From positions 1 through 64,000 of the forward strand of contig CANASS010000005.1 in NCBI GenBank assembly GCA_947364395.1: DNA of 64,000 nucleotides. Reading direction: 5' to 3'. Numbering within the stretch: the first letter of the stretch is position 1; each line of letters begins with the position of its first letter. A model generated the notes under the pieces. That model was not told the DNA's origin and ran no database searches. It saw only the letters and a program-made list of their open reading frames with translations. Shown in pieces: positions 40,669 to 49,433 of the stretch. This DNA is from an uncultured bacterium. Its GTDB lineage: Bacteria > Bacillota > Clostridia > Oscillospirales > Oscillospiraceae. Both the position numbers and the translations under genes were made by a program.

Positions 40669-43053
40669 ATGCGAAAACTGGCCTGGTTCGCGGCGGGCTT
40701 CGGGGCCGCCTGCCTGTGGGCCTGCTATTTTGCGGCCGGCGCGGCCGCCCTTCTGGTTTCCGCCGCCCTGCCGGCCTTGGCGCTGGCGGTCTGGCTGACC
40801 GTCCGGCCCAGGGAAAACGAACACCCCATCCTCCTGCGCAAGCCAAAGGACAGGGGGCCGCTGTCCCGGTATGCCCGCTATCAGCTGTCCCGGCGGGCCC
40901 TGGCCCTCAGCCTGGGGGCGTTGGCCGCCCTGGGGTGGTCCGCCGCCTATTCTGCCCTGTTCCGGGCCCCGGCGGAGGAATGGGTGGGGGACGCGGTCCC
41001 CATATCCGGCCAGGTGTGCTCCTATCCCAGCCCCACCTCCATCGGCGGGTACTCGGCGGCCCTCCACCTGGACGGCGGCCTCTTTGCCCCCGATGTCCTG
41101 GCCTACGGCCCCGAGGACTGGGGGACGCTGAAGCCCGGGGACCGGGTCTCCTGCACCGCCCGGGTCAAGCCCTCCGCCCACGCCTACGGCGACGAGACCA
41201 CCTATTACACCGCCAAGGGCGTGTACCTGCTGGCCTACTGCGATCAGGGGGCGGAAATTGAAATTGAGAGGGCGGACCGGGTTCCCCTCCGGCACTGGCC
41301 CGCCCTGTGCGCCCGCAGGCTCCGGGAGGGCATTGCCGCCGCTTTTGACGAAACCGCCGCCCCCATTGCCGCCGCCGTCGCCCTGGGGGACAAGACCGGG
41401 CTGGACGAGACCTTGTACTCCGCCTTCAACCGGGCGGGGCTGATGCACGCCGCAGTGGTGTCCGGGTTTCACATCAGCTTTCTGGTCCAGATGGCGCTGG
41501 TCCTGTGGGGACGGCGGCGCAGGGCCGTCCTGGCCATCGTGCCCGCCCTGGTGTTCTACGCCCTCATGGCCGGGGCCACCCCGTCGGCCTTCCGGGCGGT
41601 AATCATGCAGTGCGCCCTGCTGGCCGCGCCCCTGGCCCAGCGGGAGGCGGACCCGCCCAACGCCCTGGGAGCGGCCCTGCTGGTCCTGCTGGTCCAGAAC
41701 CCCTTCGCCGCGGCCAGCGTGGGGCTTCAGCTGTCCTTTGCCTCGGTGGCGGGCATCCTGCTGGCGTCGGAACCCCTGTTCCTGCGGATGTACCGCCCGC
41801 TCAGGAAAAAGCGTCCGCCCAGGGAACGCAGGCTGGCAATGGCCCTGTGGAGGGCGGGCCGGGCAGCCCTGGCCGGTGCGGCCGCCTCCCTGGGGGCCAT
41901 GCTGTTCACCGCCCCGCTCATCGCGCTGTATTTCGGGCAGATTCCGATTTTGTCTCCCCTGTCCAGCGTGCTGGCCCTGTGGGCCCTGTCCCTGCTGATG
42001 GTGTGCGCCCTGGCGCTGGGGACGCTGGCGGTGTTCCTTCCCGGTCCCGCCGCGCTGCTGGGGACCGCTGCCGGAGTCCTGGGGCACTACGCCCGCTGGG
42101 TCGCCCTGCTGCTGGGGAAATTCCCCTTTGCCTCCCTCAGCGCGGACAGCACATACTGCCTCATCTGGCTGGGCGGGGTGTACCTGGTGCTGCTGGCGGC
42201 GTTTTTGGGCAGGGACCGGCCCGGACGGCCTTTGGCCTCCGTGGGGGCGCTGGCGCTGCTGCTGTGCGCCGCCGTGGGCCTGGGCCGGATGGAGGTGGAG
42301 ACCGCCGATCTGACCATCACAGCCCTGGATGTGGGCCAGGGCTCGTCCACCGCCCTGCTGTCCGGCGGGAAAGCGGCCCTGGTGGACTGCGGCGGGGATG
42401 GATTCCGCAGCGCCGGAGACACTGCCGCCGACTACTTCGCCGCCATAGGCCGCACCCGGCTGGACATGCTGGCCCTCACCCACTTTGACTCCGACCACGT
42501 CAACGGGGCGGAGCAGCTCTTCTACCGCATGAAGGTGGACCGGGTGGCCATTCCCGCCGGAGAGACCGGTCAGGCGGGCGCGGTCCGGGTCATGGAGCTG
42601 GCGGAGCGGGAGGGCGCAGAGGTTATCCTGGTGGACCAGGTCAGGCACATCCCCCTGGGCGAAGCTCAGCTGACCCTGTTTCCGCCCCTGGGAGGCGGCT
42701 CCTCCAACGAGTCCGGTCTGTTTGCCCTGTGCTCCTACGGGGAGTTTGACGCGCTCATCACCGGGGACGCCGACGCCTTTGTGGAAAAAATGCTGGTGAA
42801 ATACTATCCCATCCCCGACATTGAGGTGCTGGTGGCGGGCCACCACGGCTCCAAGCGCTCCAGCTGTACGGAATTTCTCACCGCCGCCGCCCCGGAAATC
42901 GTGCTGATCTCTGCCGGACCAAACAACTCCTACGGGCACCCCGCCCAGGAGACCCTGGATAGGCTGGCGGCGCTGGGCGCGCGGGTCCGCCGCACCGATC
43001 AGGAGGGAAAGCTCACCGTGGCCCTGCGGGACGGGGCCGTGGGAATCTATTGA
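40669..43053 (+). CDS. comEC: DNA internalisation/competence channel ComEC/Rec2
   Basis: 794 residues. The N-terminus has hydrophobic segments and an OB-like region (VSCTARVKP). The middle is the polytopic Competence domain (AAVALGDKTGLDE, GLMHAAVVSGFHISFL). The C-terminus is a metallo-beta-lactamase domain (LDVGQGSSTALL near residue 555, LTHFDSDHVNG near 605, VAGHHGSKRSS near 725) thought to degrade the non-transforming strand. It imports single-stranded DNA across the membrane. ATG 40669 has an AAGGGGG site; the TTG-initiated extension from 40609 overlaps the promoter. No comEA or comF gene is nearby. Confidence 0.94.
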   Translation: MRKLAWFAAGFGAACLWACYFAAGAAALLVSAALPALALAVWLTVRPRENEHPILLRKPKDRGPLSRYARYQLSRRALALSLGALAALGWSAAYSALFRAPAEEWVGDAVPISGQVCSYPSPTSIGGYSAALHLDGGLFAPDVLAYGPEDWGTLKPGDRVSCTARVKPSAHAYGDETTYYTAKGVYLLAYCDQGAEIEIERADRVPLRHWPALCARRLREGIAAAFDETAAPIAAAVALGDKTGLDETLYSAFNRAGLMHAAVVSGFHISFLVQMALVLWGRRRRAVLAIVPALVFYALMAGATPSAFRAVIMQCALLAAPLAQREADPPNALGAALLVLLVQNPFAAASVGLQLSFASVAGILLASEPLFLRMYRPLRKKRPPRERRLAMALWRAGRAALAGAAASLGAMLFTAPLIALYFGQIPILSPLSSVLALWALSLLMVCALALGTLAVFLPGPAALLGTAAGVLGHYARWVALLLGKFPFASLSADSTYCLIWLGGVYLVLLAAFLGRDRPGRPLASVGALALLLCAAVGLGRMEVETADLTITALDVGQGSSTALLSGGKAALVDCGGDGFRSAGDTAADYFAAIGRTRLDMLALTHFDSDHVNGAEQLFYRMKVDRVAIPAGETGQAGAVRVMELAEREGAEVILVDQVRHIPLGEAQLTLFPPLGGGSSNESGLFALCSYGEFDALITGDADAFVEKMLVKYYPIPDIEVLVAGHHGSKRSSCTEFLTAAAPEIVLISAGPNNSYGHPAQETLDRLAALGARVRRTDQEGKLTVALRDGAVGIY

Positions 43054-43074
43054 ATGAGGAAAGGGGGCCGCGCC

Positions 43075-44142
43075 ATGCCGCCCAAGAAAAAAGCGGACAA
43101 CTCCGCCATGCAGGAGCTGAAGCGGGACCTGAAGGCGGGTACGCCCAAGCGGGCGTACCTGTTCTATGGAGAGGAGGCCTTTTTGCGGGATTACTACCTG
43201 GACCGGCTGAAGGAGGCCGTCCTGCCCGCAGGGCTGGAGGACTTCAACCTCCACACCGCCCGGGGGAAAGAGTGCTCCATTGACTGGATCGAGCAGGCGG
43301 TGGACTGCCTGCCCATGATGAGCCAGCGCACCCTGGTTGCGGTCACCGACTTCGACCTGTTCTCCCAGGGAGACAAGGGCCGGGACCGGCTGATGGCCCT
43401 GCTGTCCGCCCTGCCGGACTACTGCACCCTGGTGTTTGTGTACGACCTGATCTCCCCCAGGCTGGACGGGCGGTCCAAGCTGCTGGCCCTGCTGAAGAAG
43501 CTGGGGGGCGTGGTGAACTTTCAGCGCCAGGATGAGGAACAGCTCACGGGTTGGATCTGCCGCCAGTTCAAAAAGGCGGGCAAGTCCATCGACACCCGGG
43601 ACGCGGGCTATCTGGTGTTCCTGTGCGGGGACCTGATGCACGATCTGGCCTCGGAGATTGGAAAGATCGCCGCCTACTGCCCCCACGACAGGGTGACCCG
43701 GGAGGATATCGACGCTTTGGCGGTGCCCAAGGTGAACGCGGTGGTGTTCAGGATGACCGACGCCCTGGCCGCCAAGGATTTCGACAAGGCCGCCTCGGTG
43801 CTGGCCGACCTGCTCCACAACCGGGAATCCCCGGTGATGATCCTGTCGGTAATGGGGAAATACTTCCGCCAGCTGTACACCGCCCGGCTGTGCCTGGACG
43901 GGGGAAAGGGCAAGGCGGAGTTTATGGACATGTGGCGCATGGGCGGGGGGTATTTCATGGACCAGCAGGCCCAGCGGCTGCTGGACGGAGCCCGGCGGTT
44001 CTCTCCGGCTTGGTGCCGGTACGCCGTGCGCCGGTGCGCCGAGTCGGACGCCGCAGTGAAATCCGCCCCCAGGGGCCAGGAGGGCGAGGTGCTCACCGCC
44101 CTGCTGGCGGAGCTGGCCTCCGGCAGGAGAGTGGCGGTATGA
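43075..44142 (+). CDS. holA: DNA polymerase III delta subunit HolA
   Basis: 355 residues; the clamp-loader delta subunit opens the sliding clamp. KRAYLFYGEEAFLRDYYL at the N-terminus is the family signature (the degenerate P-loop region), followed by helical domain II and a C-terminal collar (ESPVMILSVMGKYFRQLYTARL). comEC-holA adjacency is common in Firmicutes. ATG 43075 is chosen, with AAAGGGGG six bases upstream; the ATG at 43054 would add seven residues ahead of that site. ATGA overlap with the next gene. Confidence 0.94.
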   Translation: MPPKKKADNSAMQELKRDLKAGTPKRAYLFYGEEAFLRDYYLDRLKEAVLPAGLEDFNLHTARGKECSIDWIEQAVDCLPMMSQRTLVAVTDFDLFSQGDKGRDRLMALLSALPDYCTLVFVYDLISPRLDGRSKLLALLKKLGGVVNFQRQDEEQLTGWICRQFKKAGKSIDTRDAGYLVFLCGDLMHDLASEIGKIAAYCPHDRVTREDIDALAVPKVNAVVFRMTDALAAKDFDKAASVLADLLHNRESPVMILSVMGKYFRQLYTARLCLDGGKGKAEFMDMWRMGGGYFMDQQAQRLLDGARRFSPAWCRYAVRRCAESDAAVKSAPRGQEGEVLTALLAELASGRRVAV

Positions 44143-44735
44143 GCGCCCCGCTGCGCATCCAGGAGGCCATTGTGGTGGAGGGCCGCTACGACAAGTCCGC
44201 CCTGGCCGGAGTGGCGGACACCTTGATTCTGGAGACGGCGGGCTTCGGTGTGTTCAAGGACGGCGAGCGGCTGGCTTTCCTGCGCAGGCTGGCGGCAAAG
44301 CGGGGGCTCATTGTACTCACCGACTCCGACGGGGCGGGGTTCGTCATCCGAAACTATTTGAAAGGGGCCATCCCCAGGGAACAGGTCAAGCACGCCTACA
44401 TCCCGGATGTGTACGGCAAGGAGCGGCGCAAGCGGGCTCCCGGTAGGGAGGGCAAGCTGGGGGTGGAGGGCATGTCCCCCCAGGTGCTGCGGCAGGCCCT
44501 CCTCCGGGCCGGGGCCACGGTGCTGGACGGGGACGCCCCGGACCGCCCTCAAGGGGACCTGACCCCGGCGGATCTTTTCGCTCTGGGGCTGTCCGGCACG
44601 CCGGACGCGGCGGTGCGGCGGGCCGAACTGCTGAAACGGCTGGACCTGCCCGAGCACATGAGCGCCAAGGCCCTGCTGGCGGCGCTGAACGCGCTGTATA
44701 CGCCGTCGGAACTGGACGACCTACTTTTTCTTTGA
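44139..44735 (+). CDS. RNase M5-like Toprim protein (DUF4093 type)
   Basis: 198 residues. The N-terminal 110 residues form a Toprim domain with the glutamate in IVVEGRYDKS and the DxD in VLTDSDGAGFVIRNYL. The rest (IPDVYGKERRKRAPGREGKLGVEG and a helical C-terminus) matches the clostridial DUF4093 relatives of ribonuclease M5, which matures 5S rRNA. Whether this protein does so is not proven here. The last codons (CTACTTTTTCTT) form the 5' arm of a hairpin repeat and the stop codon lies in its loop. Confidence 0.82.
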   Translation: MSAPLRIQEAIVVEGRYDKSALAGVADTLILETAGFGVFKDGERLAFLRRLAAKRGLIVLTDSDGAGFVIRNYLKGAIPREQVKHAYIPDVYGKERRKRAPGREGKLGVEGMSPQVLRQALLRAGATVLDGDAPDRPQGDLTPADLFALGLSGTPDAAVRRAELLKRLDLPEHMSAKALLAALNALYTPSELDDLLFL

Positions 44736-44775
44736 AAAGAAAAAGTAGGCAAAAAGAAACTTTTAGACCGTTACG
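44721..44775 (+). repeat. 3'-end hairpin repeat overlapping the end of the Toprim gene
   Basis: Arms CTACTTTTTCTTT and AGAAAAAGTAG (44721-44748), then the tail GCAAAAAGAAACTTTTAGAC and CGTTAC. The gene stop codon (44733-44735) is in the loop. Same orientation rule as the other copies: the hairpin is nearest the upstream gene and the tail is distal. Confidence 0.8.
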
Positions 44776-44849
44776 GAAACGGTTTGGACAATAAAGCATC
44801 CGCTCGACAACGCAACCGGCAAATATTTTGGAAAATTAAAAAATTTTAA

Positions 44850-44888
44850 AAGGCCGTGGGGGGAACGTTCCAGTCTCCCCACGGCCTT
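44850..44888 (-). terminator. Terminator of the HExxH-rpiB minus-strand unit
   Basis: Stem AAGGCCGTGGGG / CCCCACGGCCTT. On the minus strand it is followed by TTAAAATTTTTTAA, a good T-rich tail. Confidence 0.8.
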
Positions 44889-44911
44889 AAATATGCGGAA
44901 TGAAAATAGAT

Positions 44912-44970
44912 AGGCGGCTAAAAGTTTCTTTTTTCGCTTCCTTTTTTCTTCTCAAAGAAAAAAGGAAGGC
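44912..44970 (-). repeat. 3'-end hairpin repeat downstream of the 44974 gene
   Basis: On the minus strand: arms CTTCCTTTTTTCTT and AAGAAAAAAGGAAG, then CGAAAAAAGAAACTTTTAGC. It starts four bases past the stop codon. Confidence 0.78.
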
Positions 44971-44973
44971 TCT

Positions 44974-45450
44974 TTACTCCAAGTTTTTCAAGCCATCATA
45001 CAGCTCGTCAAAGGATTTCATCCCGGCGCACCGCCCAAAGGACAGTTCCCTGTCCTCCCCGAACTCCAGCAGGAAGCACTTGGCCAGTTCCTCCACCGTC
45101 GCCTCCAGCGACTCGAAAAACTGCCGGTAGGCGAAGCGACGAGCCGGAGCGCCCTCCTCAAAATTGCTGATGATGAGGGACTCCGTCACCTGGTCCAGAG
45201 GGTACAGCTTCAGGTGCATCAGCTCGTGGACGATGTCCTCTTCCAGGTTCTCCTGCCTGGGGTTGGCGGCGTTGAGCAGCAAAATCGCCTTGCGGTCGGT
45301 GCAGTCGATTTTGAAATCCCCGGTCTTGGTCCACGCGGGGTCCTCCACCCACTCCAGCTTCACGTCCCATCCGGGGGTGAGCCGGAGTTTTTTTGTCCAA
45401 TAATCAAACCGTTCCTGGACCTTCTCCCGGTCCACAGCGGGAGCGCTCAT
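44974..45450 (-). CDS. Putative HExxH metalloprotease-like protein
   Basis: 158 residues, cytosolic. A helix with DIVHELMHLKLYPLD near residue 72 carries the zinc motif HELMH. The upstream strand region (WDVKLEWVED, GDFKIDCTDRKAILLLN) and downstream FRQFFE-like helix resemble SprT/ImmA-like minimal metallopeptidases. No substrate is evident. It overlaps rpiB by four bases, so the two are cotranscribed. Confidence 0.7.
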   Translation of the reverse strand: MSAPAVDREKVQERFDYWTKKLRLTPGWDVKLEWVEDPAWTKTGDFKIDCTDRKAILLLNAANPRQENLEEDIVHELMHLKLYPLDQVTESLIISNFEEGAPARRFAYRQFFESLEATVEELAKCFLLEFGEDRELSFGRCAGMKSFDELYDGLKNLE

Positions 45451-45884
45451 TGCTCCGCCTCCATCATCTTGTCGATGCGGCGCTGGTGGCGGCCTCCCTC
45501 AAAATCCGTGGACAGGAACACATCCAAAATCCGCTCCGCCAGATTGCCCCCGGTGACTCCCGCCCCCATGGCCAGCACGTTGGCGTCGTTGTGGCGGCGG
45601 GTCATCTCGGCGGACAGGGTCTCGTGGCACAGGGCGCACCGAACCCCTTTTACCTTATTGGCCGCCATGGACATTCCGATGCCGGTGGTGCACAGCACCA
45701 CGCCCCGCTCACAGCTCCCGTCCGCCACCAGCTTTGCGGCGGCAATGCCGAAATCCGGGTAGTCGCAGCTGTCCGTGCTGTGGGTTCCGCAGTCGGCGAC
45801 CTGGTGTCCCTGTTCAATCAAATGGGCCTTCAGCCGTTCCTTCAGGTCAAAGGCCCCGTGGTCGCAGGCAATGGAAATTTTCAT
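45447..45884 (-). CDS. rpiB: Ribose-5-phosphate isomerase B
   Basis: 145 residues; interconverts ribose 5-phosphate and ribulose 5-phosphate. IACDHGAFDLKE at the N-terminus, CGTHSTDSCDYPDF, the catalytic cysteine in LCTTGIGMSMAANKVKGVRCALCHE and RRHNDANVLAMGAG are diagnostic. ATG 45884 is the family start (MKISIACDHG), with GAGGAG upstream. LacAB-type isomerases are close relatives, but the single-gene form and motifs favour RpiB. Confidence 0.93.
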   Translation of the reverse strand: MKISIACDHGAFDLKERLKAHLIEQGHQVADCGTHSTDSCDYPDFGIAAAKLVADGSCERGVVLCTTGIGMSMAANKVKGVRCALCHETLSAEMTRRHNDANVLAMGAGVTGGNLAERILDVFLSTDFEGGRHQRRIDKMMEAEQ

Positions 45885-45903
45885 CGCGTCAACGTCTCCT
45901 CTG

Positions 45904-46719
45904 TCAAAGTTTGTGGAGCACCGGCTTCCGGCGCTCATAGGTGGTCACATGGCGGAACCCCGCCGCCTTCAGCATGTCCAGGGCCGCCGGGATGCCCTTG
46001 GCCACGTCCTCGGGCCGGTGCGCGTCCGCCCCCACGGTGACCAGACTGCCCCCGCACTCCCTGAACCAGGCCAGCAGGGGGGGCCAGGAATCCAGGTCGT
46101 TCCCCCGGCACACGTTCACCTCCATGGCGTGGTCCGTTTTGGCCACCTCTGTAAAAATGGCCCGCACCCGGTCCTCGTAATCGGCAATGGACAGCTCCAC
46201 CCCGTCCCGATGGATATACCGCAGGGGGTAGACGATGTGGGCCAGACTGTCGTAGCAGTCGGGACACTGGGTCACCAGAGTCCAGGTGTGGTCCAGGGTG
46301 GATTCCACCGCCCGGCGGCTCAGCGCCAGATCGTCCCGGTAGTTGGAGAAGGCAAGGTCCCGGCCCCCCTCCATGCCGATCCAGTTGTGAATGGAGCCCA
46401 GCACAAAGTCCAGCTCTTCCCCGCCCTGGGCCAGGATGTCCCGGGCCACGGCGGGGTCATAGGGGGCGGAGCCCAGCTCAAGGCCCAGCCGGAGAATCAG
46501 CTGGCCTTCCATCTGGGCCTTGACGGCGTGGTACTGGGCTTTGGCGGCGGGCCACTGGAAGGAGGTCACCGGCAGTCCGTCCAGCCCCAGCAGGTCACAG
46601 TGGTCGGTGACGCAGAACTCCTGGAGCCCGGCGGCGACGGCGGCGCGGGCGTTGTCCAGCAGCTCCGCTTCACTGTCCGGCGAGAGCTTGGTATGGCTGT
46701 GGATATCGCACAAATACAT
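45904..46719 (-). CDS. PHP-domain histidinol-phosphatase-like protein (HisK/HisJ family)
   Basis: 271 residues. Metal-binding motifs of the PHP fold are in order: DIHSHTKLSPD (HxH at 7-9), VTDHCD, LGLELG, GSIHNW, MEVNV and VGADAHRPEDV. The family dephosphorylates histidinol phosphate, the last-but-one histidine step, although some members act on other phosphoesters. No his genes are nearby, so the substrate is open. ATG 46719 has GAGGTGA seven bases upstream. Confidence 0.85.
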   Translation of the reverse strand: MYLCDIHSHTKLSPDSEAELLDNARAAVAAGLQEFCVTDHCDLLGLDGLPVTSFQWPAAKAQYHAVKAQMEGQLILRLGLELGSAPYDPAVARDILAQGGEELDFVLGSIHNWIGMEGGRDLAFSNYRDDLALSRRAVESTLDHTWTLVTQCPDCYDSLAHIVYPLRYIHRDGVELSIADYEDRVRAIFTEVAKTDHAMEVNVCRGNDLDSWPPLLAWFRECGGSLVTVGADAHRPEDVAKGIPAALDMLKAAGFRHVTTYERRKPVLHKL

Positions 46720-46817
46720 TTTTAAGTCACCTCGTAAAAACGCCATTTGGACTTGCAGACGCAGCGAAATGAGCGAGCTTGCGGCAAGGCCGGAAGCGGG
46801 GGATATGGAGCTTGCGC

Positions 46818-49121
46818 CTACAAGGGCCAGCTTGGGAACCAACGCAGGAAATAGGTGCTGTACCATGTGGGCACATACAGCCCGATGAGCTCCGGGTAGA
46901 ACAGGGCGTACAGCGCGGCGGCGTACCCGGTGAAGCCGTACACCACCAGCCGGCACCCCCGGCGCTTGCGCTCCATGATGCCGTCCATCAGGTAGGCGAT
47001 GGCGAAGCACAAGAACAGCACTGTGGGGAAATAGTGATAGGCGAACAGGATGCGCCCGATGGGAAGCCAGGGCACGAATTGCGACAAAATGGCGATGAGG
47101 ATAAACAGCCCCCTGCCGCACTTGCGGCGCACGGTCTGGATGGCCACGGCGAAGAAGGACAGCAGCCCCAGCCAGGACACCAGGGGGTTGTTGAAAGAGG
47201 CAAACAGGCTCTTGACCCCCGCCACGTCCAGGTCCCGGTAATACAAGATGGGACGGCCATCGAAAATCCACTGATACCAGTAGGACTCATAGGGGTGGGG
47301 GGTGTGGACTCCCTGGTGGTAGGTCAGCATGAAATGCTGGTTTTGCAGCATGATGTCCATGGGATTGGCGGTGTTTCTCAGCACGTCAAAGAAGCTCTGA
47401 GGGTTTCCGTCCGCCCCCGGCTGGGCCGCCGCGGCCAGATGCTGGGGCAGCTGGGTGAAGGGCCAGGAAAGGCACTGCTGAACCATGCCCCAGAATCCCG
47501 CCGTATTCCCCCGGGCTGCGGCGTAGGGAAAGTAGGATATGGTGTAAATACAGACGGGAATTAACACGAAAAATAATACGGACAGCAGAGTGATTCCCAC
47601 CACGTGGACAGTGAAGGAGGGCACCTGCGGCCGCTCCCAAGGGGGCGCGGTCTCCAGGAACATGGCCTGGGCCACGTCCTCCCGGACCTCCGGGGGCGCG
47701 GCCTGAAGCCGGGCCTGGTTTTCCGCCTCCCTCCAGTCCCCCGCCTTGAAGATCATGCCCAGCAGCCACAGCAGGGCCAGCCCCGCCCCGGCGTACACCA
47801 CCGTCCATTTAGAGGCGCAGCCAACGCCCCAGAACAGGCCGCTCAAAAACAGGGGCAGAATGTAGTGGCGCAGCTTCCGCCCCGCCGGAACCGCCAGCCA
47901 GCGATACATGAAGTAGTAGGACACCAGAATGAAGAACACGCCGTAGGTGTCGATGGTGGCGATGCGGGTTTGGACCAGGTGCATAAAGTCAAAGGTGAAC
48001 AGCGCCGTGCCGCACAGGGCCACCGGGGTCTTGCCGAACAGGTTTTTCAGGAAGAGGTACAGCACCGGCACCATCAGCACCCCGAACAGGGTCCCCATAA
48101 ACCGCCAGCCAAAGGGTACCATGCCGAAGATCATGATGCCGACGGACAAGATCAGCTTGCCCAGGGGCGGGTGGGATACCTCGTAGGGATAGATGTTGTT
48201 CAGATGCTCCAGCGCCGTGCGGGGGTGGTAGATCTCGTCAAAATAGGAGGAATTCATATAGGTGGATTTGGCGGACCACAGCTCTGATTCGTCAAACAGT
48301 GGAGCGCCACTTTCATCCACGTGGTCTGGGACGCGCACGGGATAGGGCTCGTCCCCGGTTTTGCCCGATTCGTCCACTGTGATATAGTCCCCGCCCCAAA
48401 AAGCCAGCTCCGCCAGCCACAGCCCCTCCTCCCGGGGGGCGCTGGAGGCGGTGAGGCGGAACCGGGAGGCCCGGATGACTCCCACCGGCTCCTTGTCCTG
48501 ATTTTGGTTCTCCGCGCTGATGGAAAGACCTTCCTGGTCCACCTGGTTCAGGTCCAGCACCTTCCATTTGAACAGGGAGTTGTAGGGCTGGTCCAGTTTG
48601 ACGCTCTGCCAGCCGTCCTCATCCGTGTACCACTCCAGCTCGTAATACCCGGTGCCCAGGGAGGTGAAGTAGGACACCTTGTCCACTGTCACCGGCTGAT
48701 CGTAGGAAAATTCACAGCTGTCCCCCTGATGGAGCTTGGCAGGGTTCTGGGGTACGGCGAAATCCCCCAGCCGGAAAAAGGCCGTGGCGGCGTATACCGC
48801 CGTCAGCAGCAGGACCGGCAGGATGTCGCCGCGCTCCATGGGGTGGCATGGCAGGGTCAGGGTCAGCCGGGTGCGCTTGGCCCGCTCCTCCGCCATGGCG
48901 ATCCACTCCAGGCTGTGGGGCCGGGGGCGCAGGCACAGCCAATAATAGATGAAAAAGGCGATACACACCGCCAGGGCCGGGATGCACCAGGCAAAGGCGG
49001 GGGACAGGTTGGTAAAAAACCAGGATATGCCGCTTGCCGCCGCCTCCCAAACCCCTTGCAGGGTGAGCGGGGCGCTCTCCTCCGGCCCGGGAGAGGCAGT
49101 CAAGGCTGAAACGTTGCTCAT
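46818..49121 (-). CDS. PMT-type (GT39-like) protein O-mannosyltransferase family protein
   Basis: 767 residues with about 11-12 membrane segments. After the second segment a soluble insert (about 130-265) looks like a carbohydrate-binding beta-sandwich. Then YFDEIYHPRTALEHL (the acidic motif of the first PMT loop, D-E), SHPPLGKLIL and FGMVPFGWRFMGTLFG follow, matching dolichyl-phosphate-mannose protein mannosyltransferases, and a second loop carries PYESYWYQW. Such enzymes transfer sugar from a polyprenyl phosphate to exported proteins. In this genome S-layer proteins are plausible acceptors, which is inference. No other glycan genes are adjacent. Confidence 0.85.
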   Translation of the reverse strand: MSNVSALTASPGPEESAPLTLQGVWEAAASGISWFFTNLSPAFAWCIPALAVCIAFFIYYWLCLRPRPHSLEWIAMAEERAKRTRLTLTLPCHPMERGDILPVLLLTAVYAATAFFRLGDFAVPQNPAKLHQGDSCEFSYDQPVTVDKVSYFTSLGTGYYELEWYTDEDGWQSVKLDQPYNSLFKWKVLDLNQVDQEGLSISAENQNQDKEPVGVIRASRFRLTASSAPREEGLWLAELAFWGGDYITVDESGKTGDEPYPVRVPDHVDESGAPLFDESELWSAKSTYMNSSYFDEIYHPRTALEHLNNIYPYEVSHPPLGKLILSVGIMIFGMVPFGWRFMGTLFGVLMVPVLYLFLKNLFGKTPVALCGTALFTFDFMHLVQTRIATIDTYGVFFILVSYYFMYRWLAVPAGRKLRHYILPLFLSGLFWGVGCASKWTVVYAGAGLALLWLLGMIFKAGDWREAENQARLQAAPPEVREDVAQAMFLETAPPWERPQVPSFTVHVVGITLLSVLFFVLIPVCIYTISYFPYAAARGNTAGFWGMVQQCLSWPFTQLPQHLAAAAQPGADGNPQSFFDVLRNTANPMDIMLQNQHFMLTYHQGVHTPHPYESYWYQWIFDGRPILYYRDLDVAGVKSLFASFNNPLVSWLGLLSFFAVAIQTVRRKCGRGLFILIAILSQFVPWLPIGRILFAYHYFPTVLFLCFAIAYLMDGIMERKRRGCRLVVYGFTGYAAALYALFYPELIGLYVPTWYSTYFLRWFPSWPL

Positions 49122-49351
49122 TGGGACCTCCTATCGTCAGGCGCCGCGCGCCGCGAACTCTGTACGGGTAAAAACGCAGATACATTGATATGATACTACG
49201 AATGGTTGGGAAAAGAAAGTCCTTTTTTCACTTTTGCACGGAAATGGGCAAGGTTGGCAAGCAGTCTCAGGGGCCGTGTGCGAAATCTGGGCGCTTTTTT
49301 GGCATTGATCCCGCCTTTGCTCAGATTCACATTTAATTTACAACTGGACTA
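49122..49351. other. Intergenic region between the PMT gene and hrcA
   Basis: A divergent spacer. Apart from the CGCCGCGCGCCGCG-rich stretch near 49143 and the hrcA control region at its right end, nothing recognisable is seen; no small gene with a ribosome site was found. Confidence 0.5.
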
Positions 49352-49380
49352 TTGACATTTTGAGGGGGTGGTGGTAGATT
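49352..49380 (+). promoter_or_regulatory. Sigma-A promoter of the hrcA operon
   Basis: TTGACA (49352-49357), a 17-base spacer and TAGATT (49375-49380), immediately upstream of CIRCE. Confidence 0.8.
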
Positions 49381-49384
49381 ATCT

Positions 49385-49411
49385 TTAGCACTCATGGATG
49401 ATGAGTGCTAA
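49385..49411 (+). promoter_or_regulatory. CIRCE operator (HrcA binding site)
   Basis: A perfect consensus TTAGCACTC-N9-GAGTGCTAA. It overlaps the expected transcription start of hrcA-grpE-dnaK-dnaJ, so HrcA would repress its own operon until heat stress. Confidence 0.98.
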
Positions 49412-49433
49412 ACCCTGGAGAGGAGGCGGTCCC

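Noticed and set aside
40531..43818. A 1095-codon minus-strand open frame across comEC and holA
   Set aside because: It spans two well-supported genes and their promoter, and its sequence is low-complexity Gly/Gln/Val.
46735..46815. Third copy of the element that follows grpE and dnaK
   Set aside because: Only short G/C-rich words are shared (GCAGCGAAATGAGCGAGC-like); the 17-base core is absent.
49398..49433. ATG at 49398 as the start of hrcA
   Set aside because: It lies inside the CIRCE operator and lacks a ribosome site; TTG 49434 follows AGGAGG at proper spacing.
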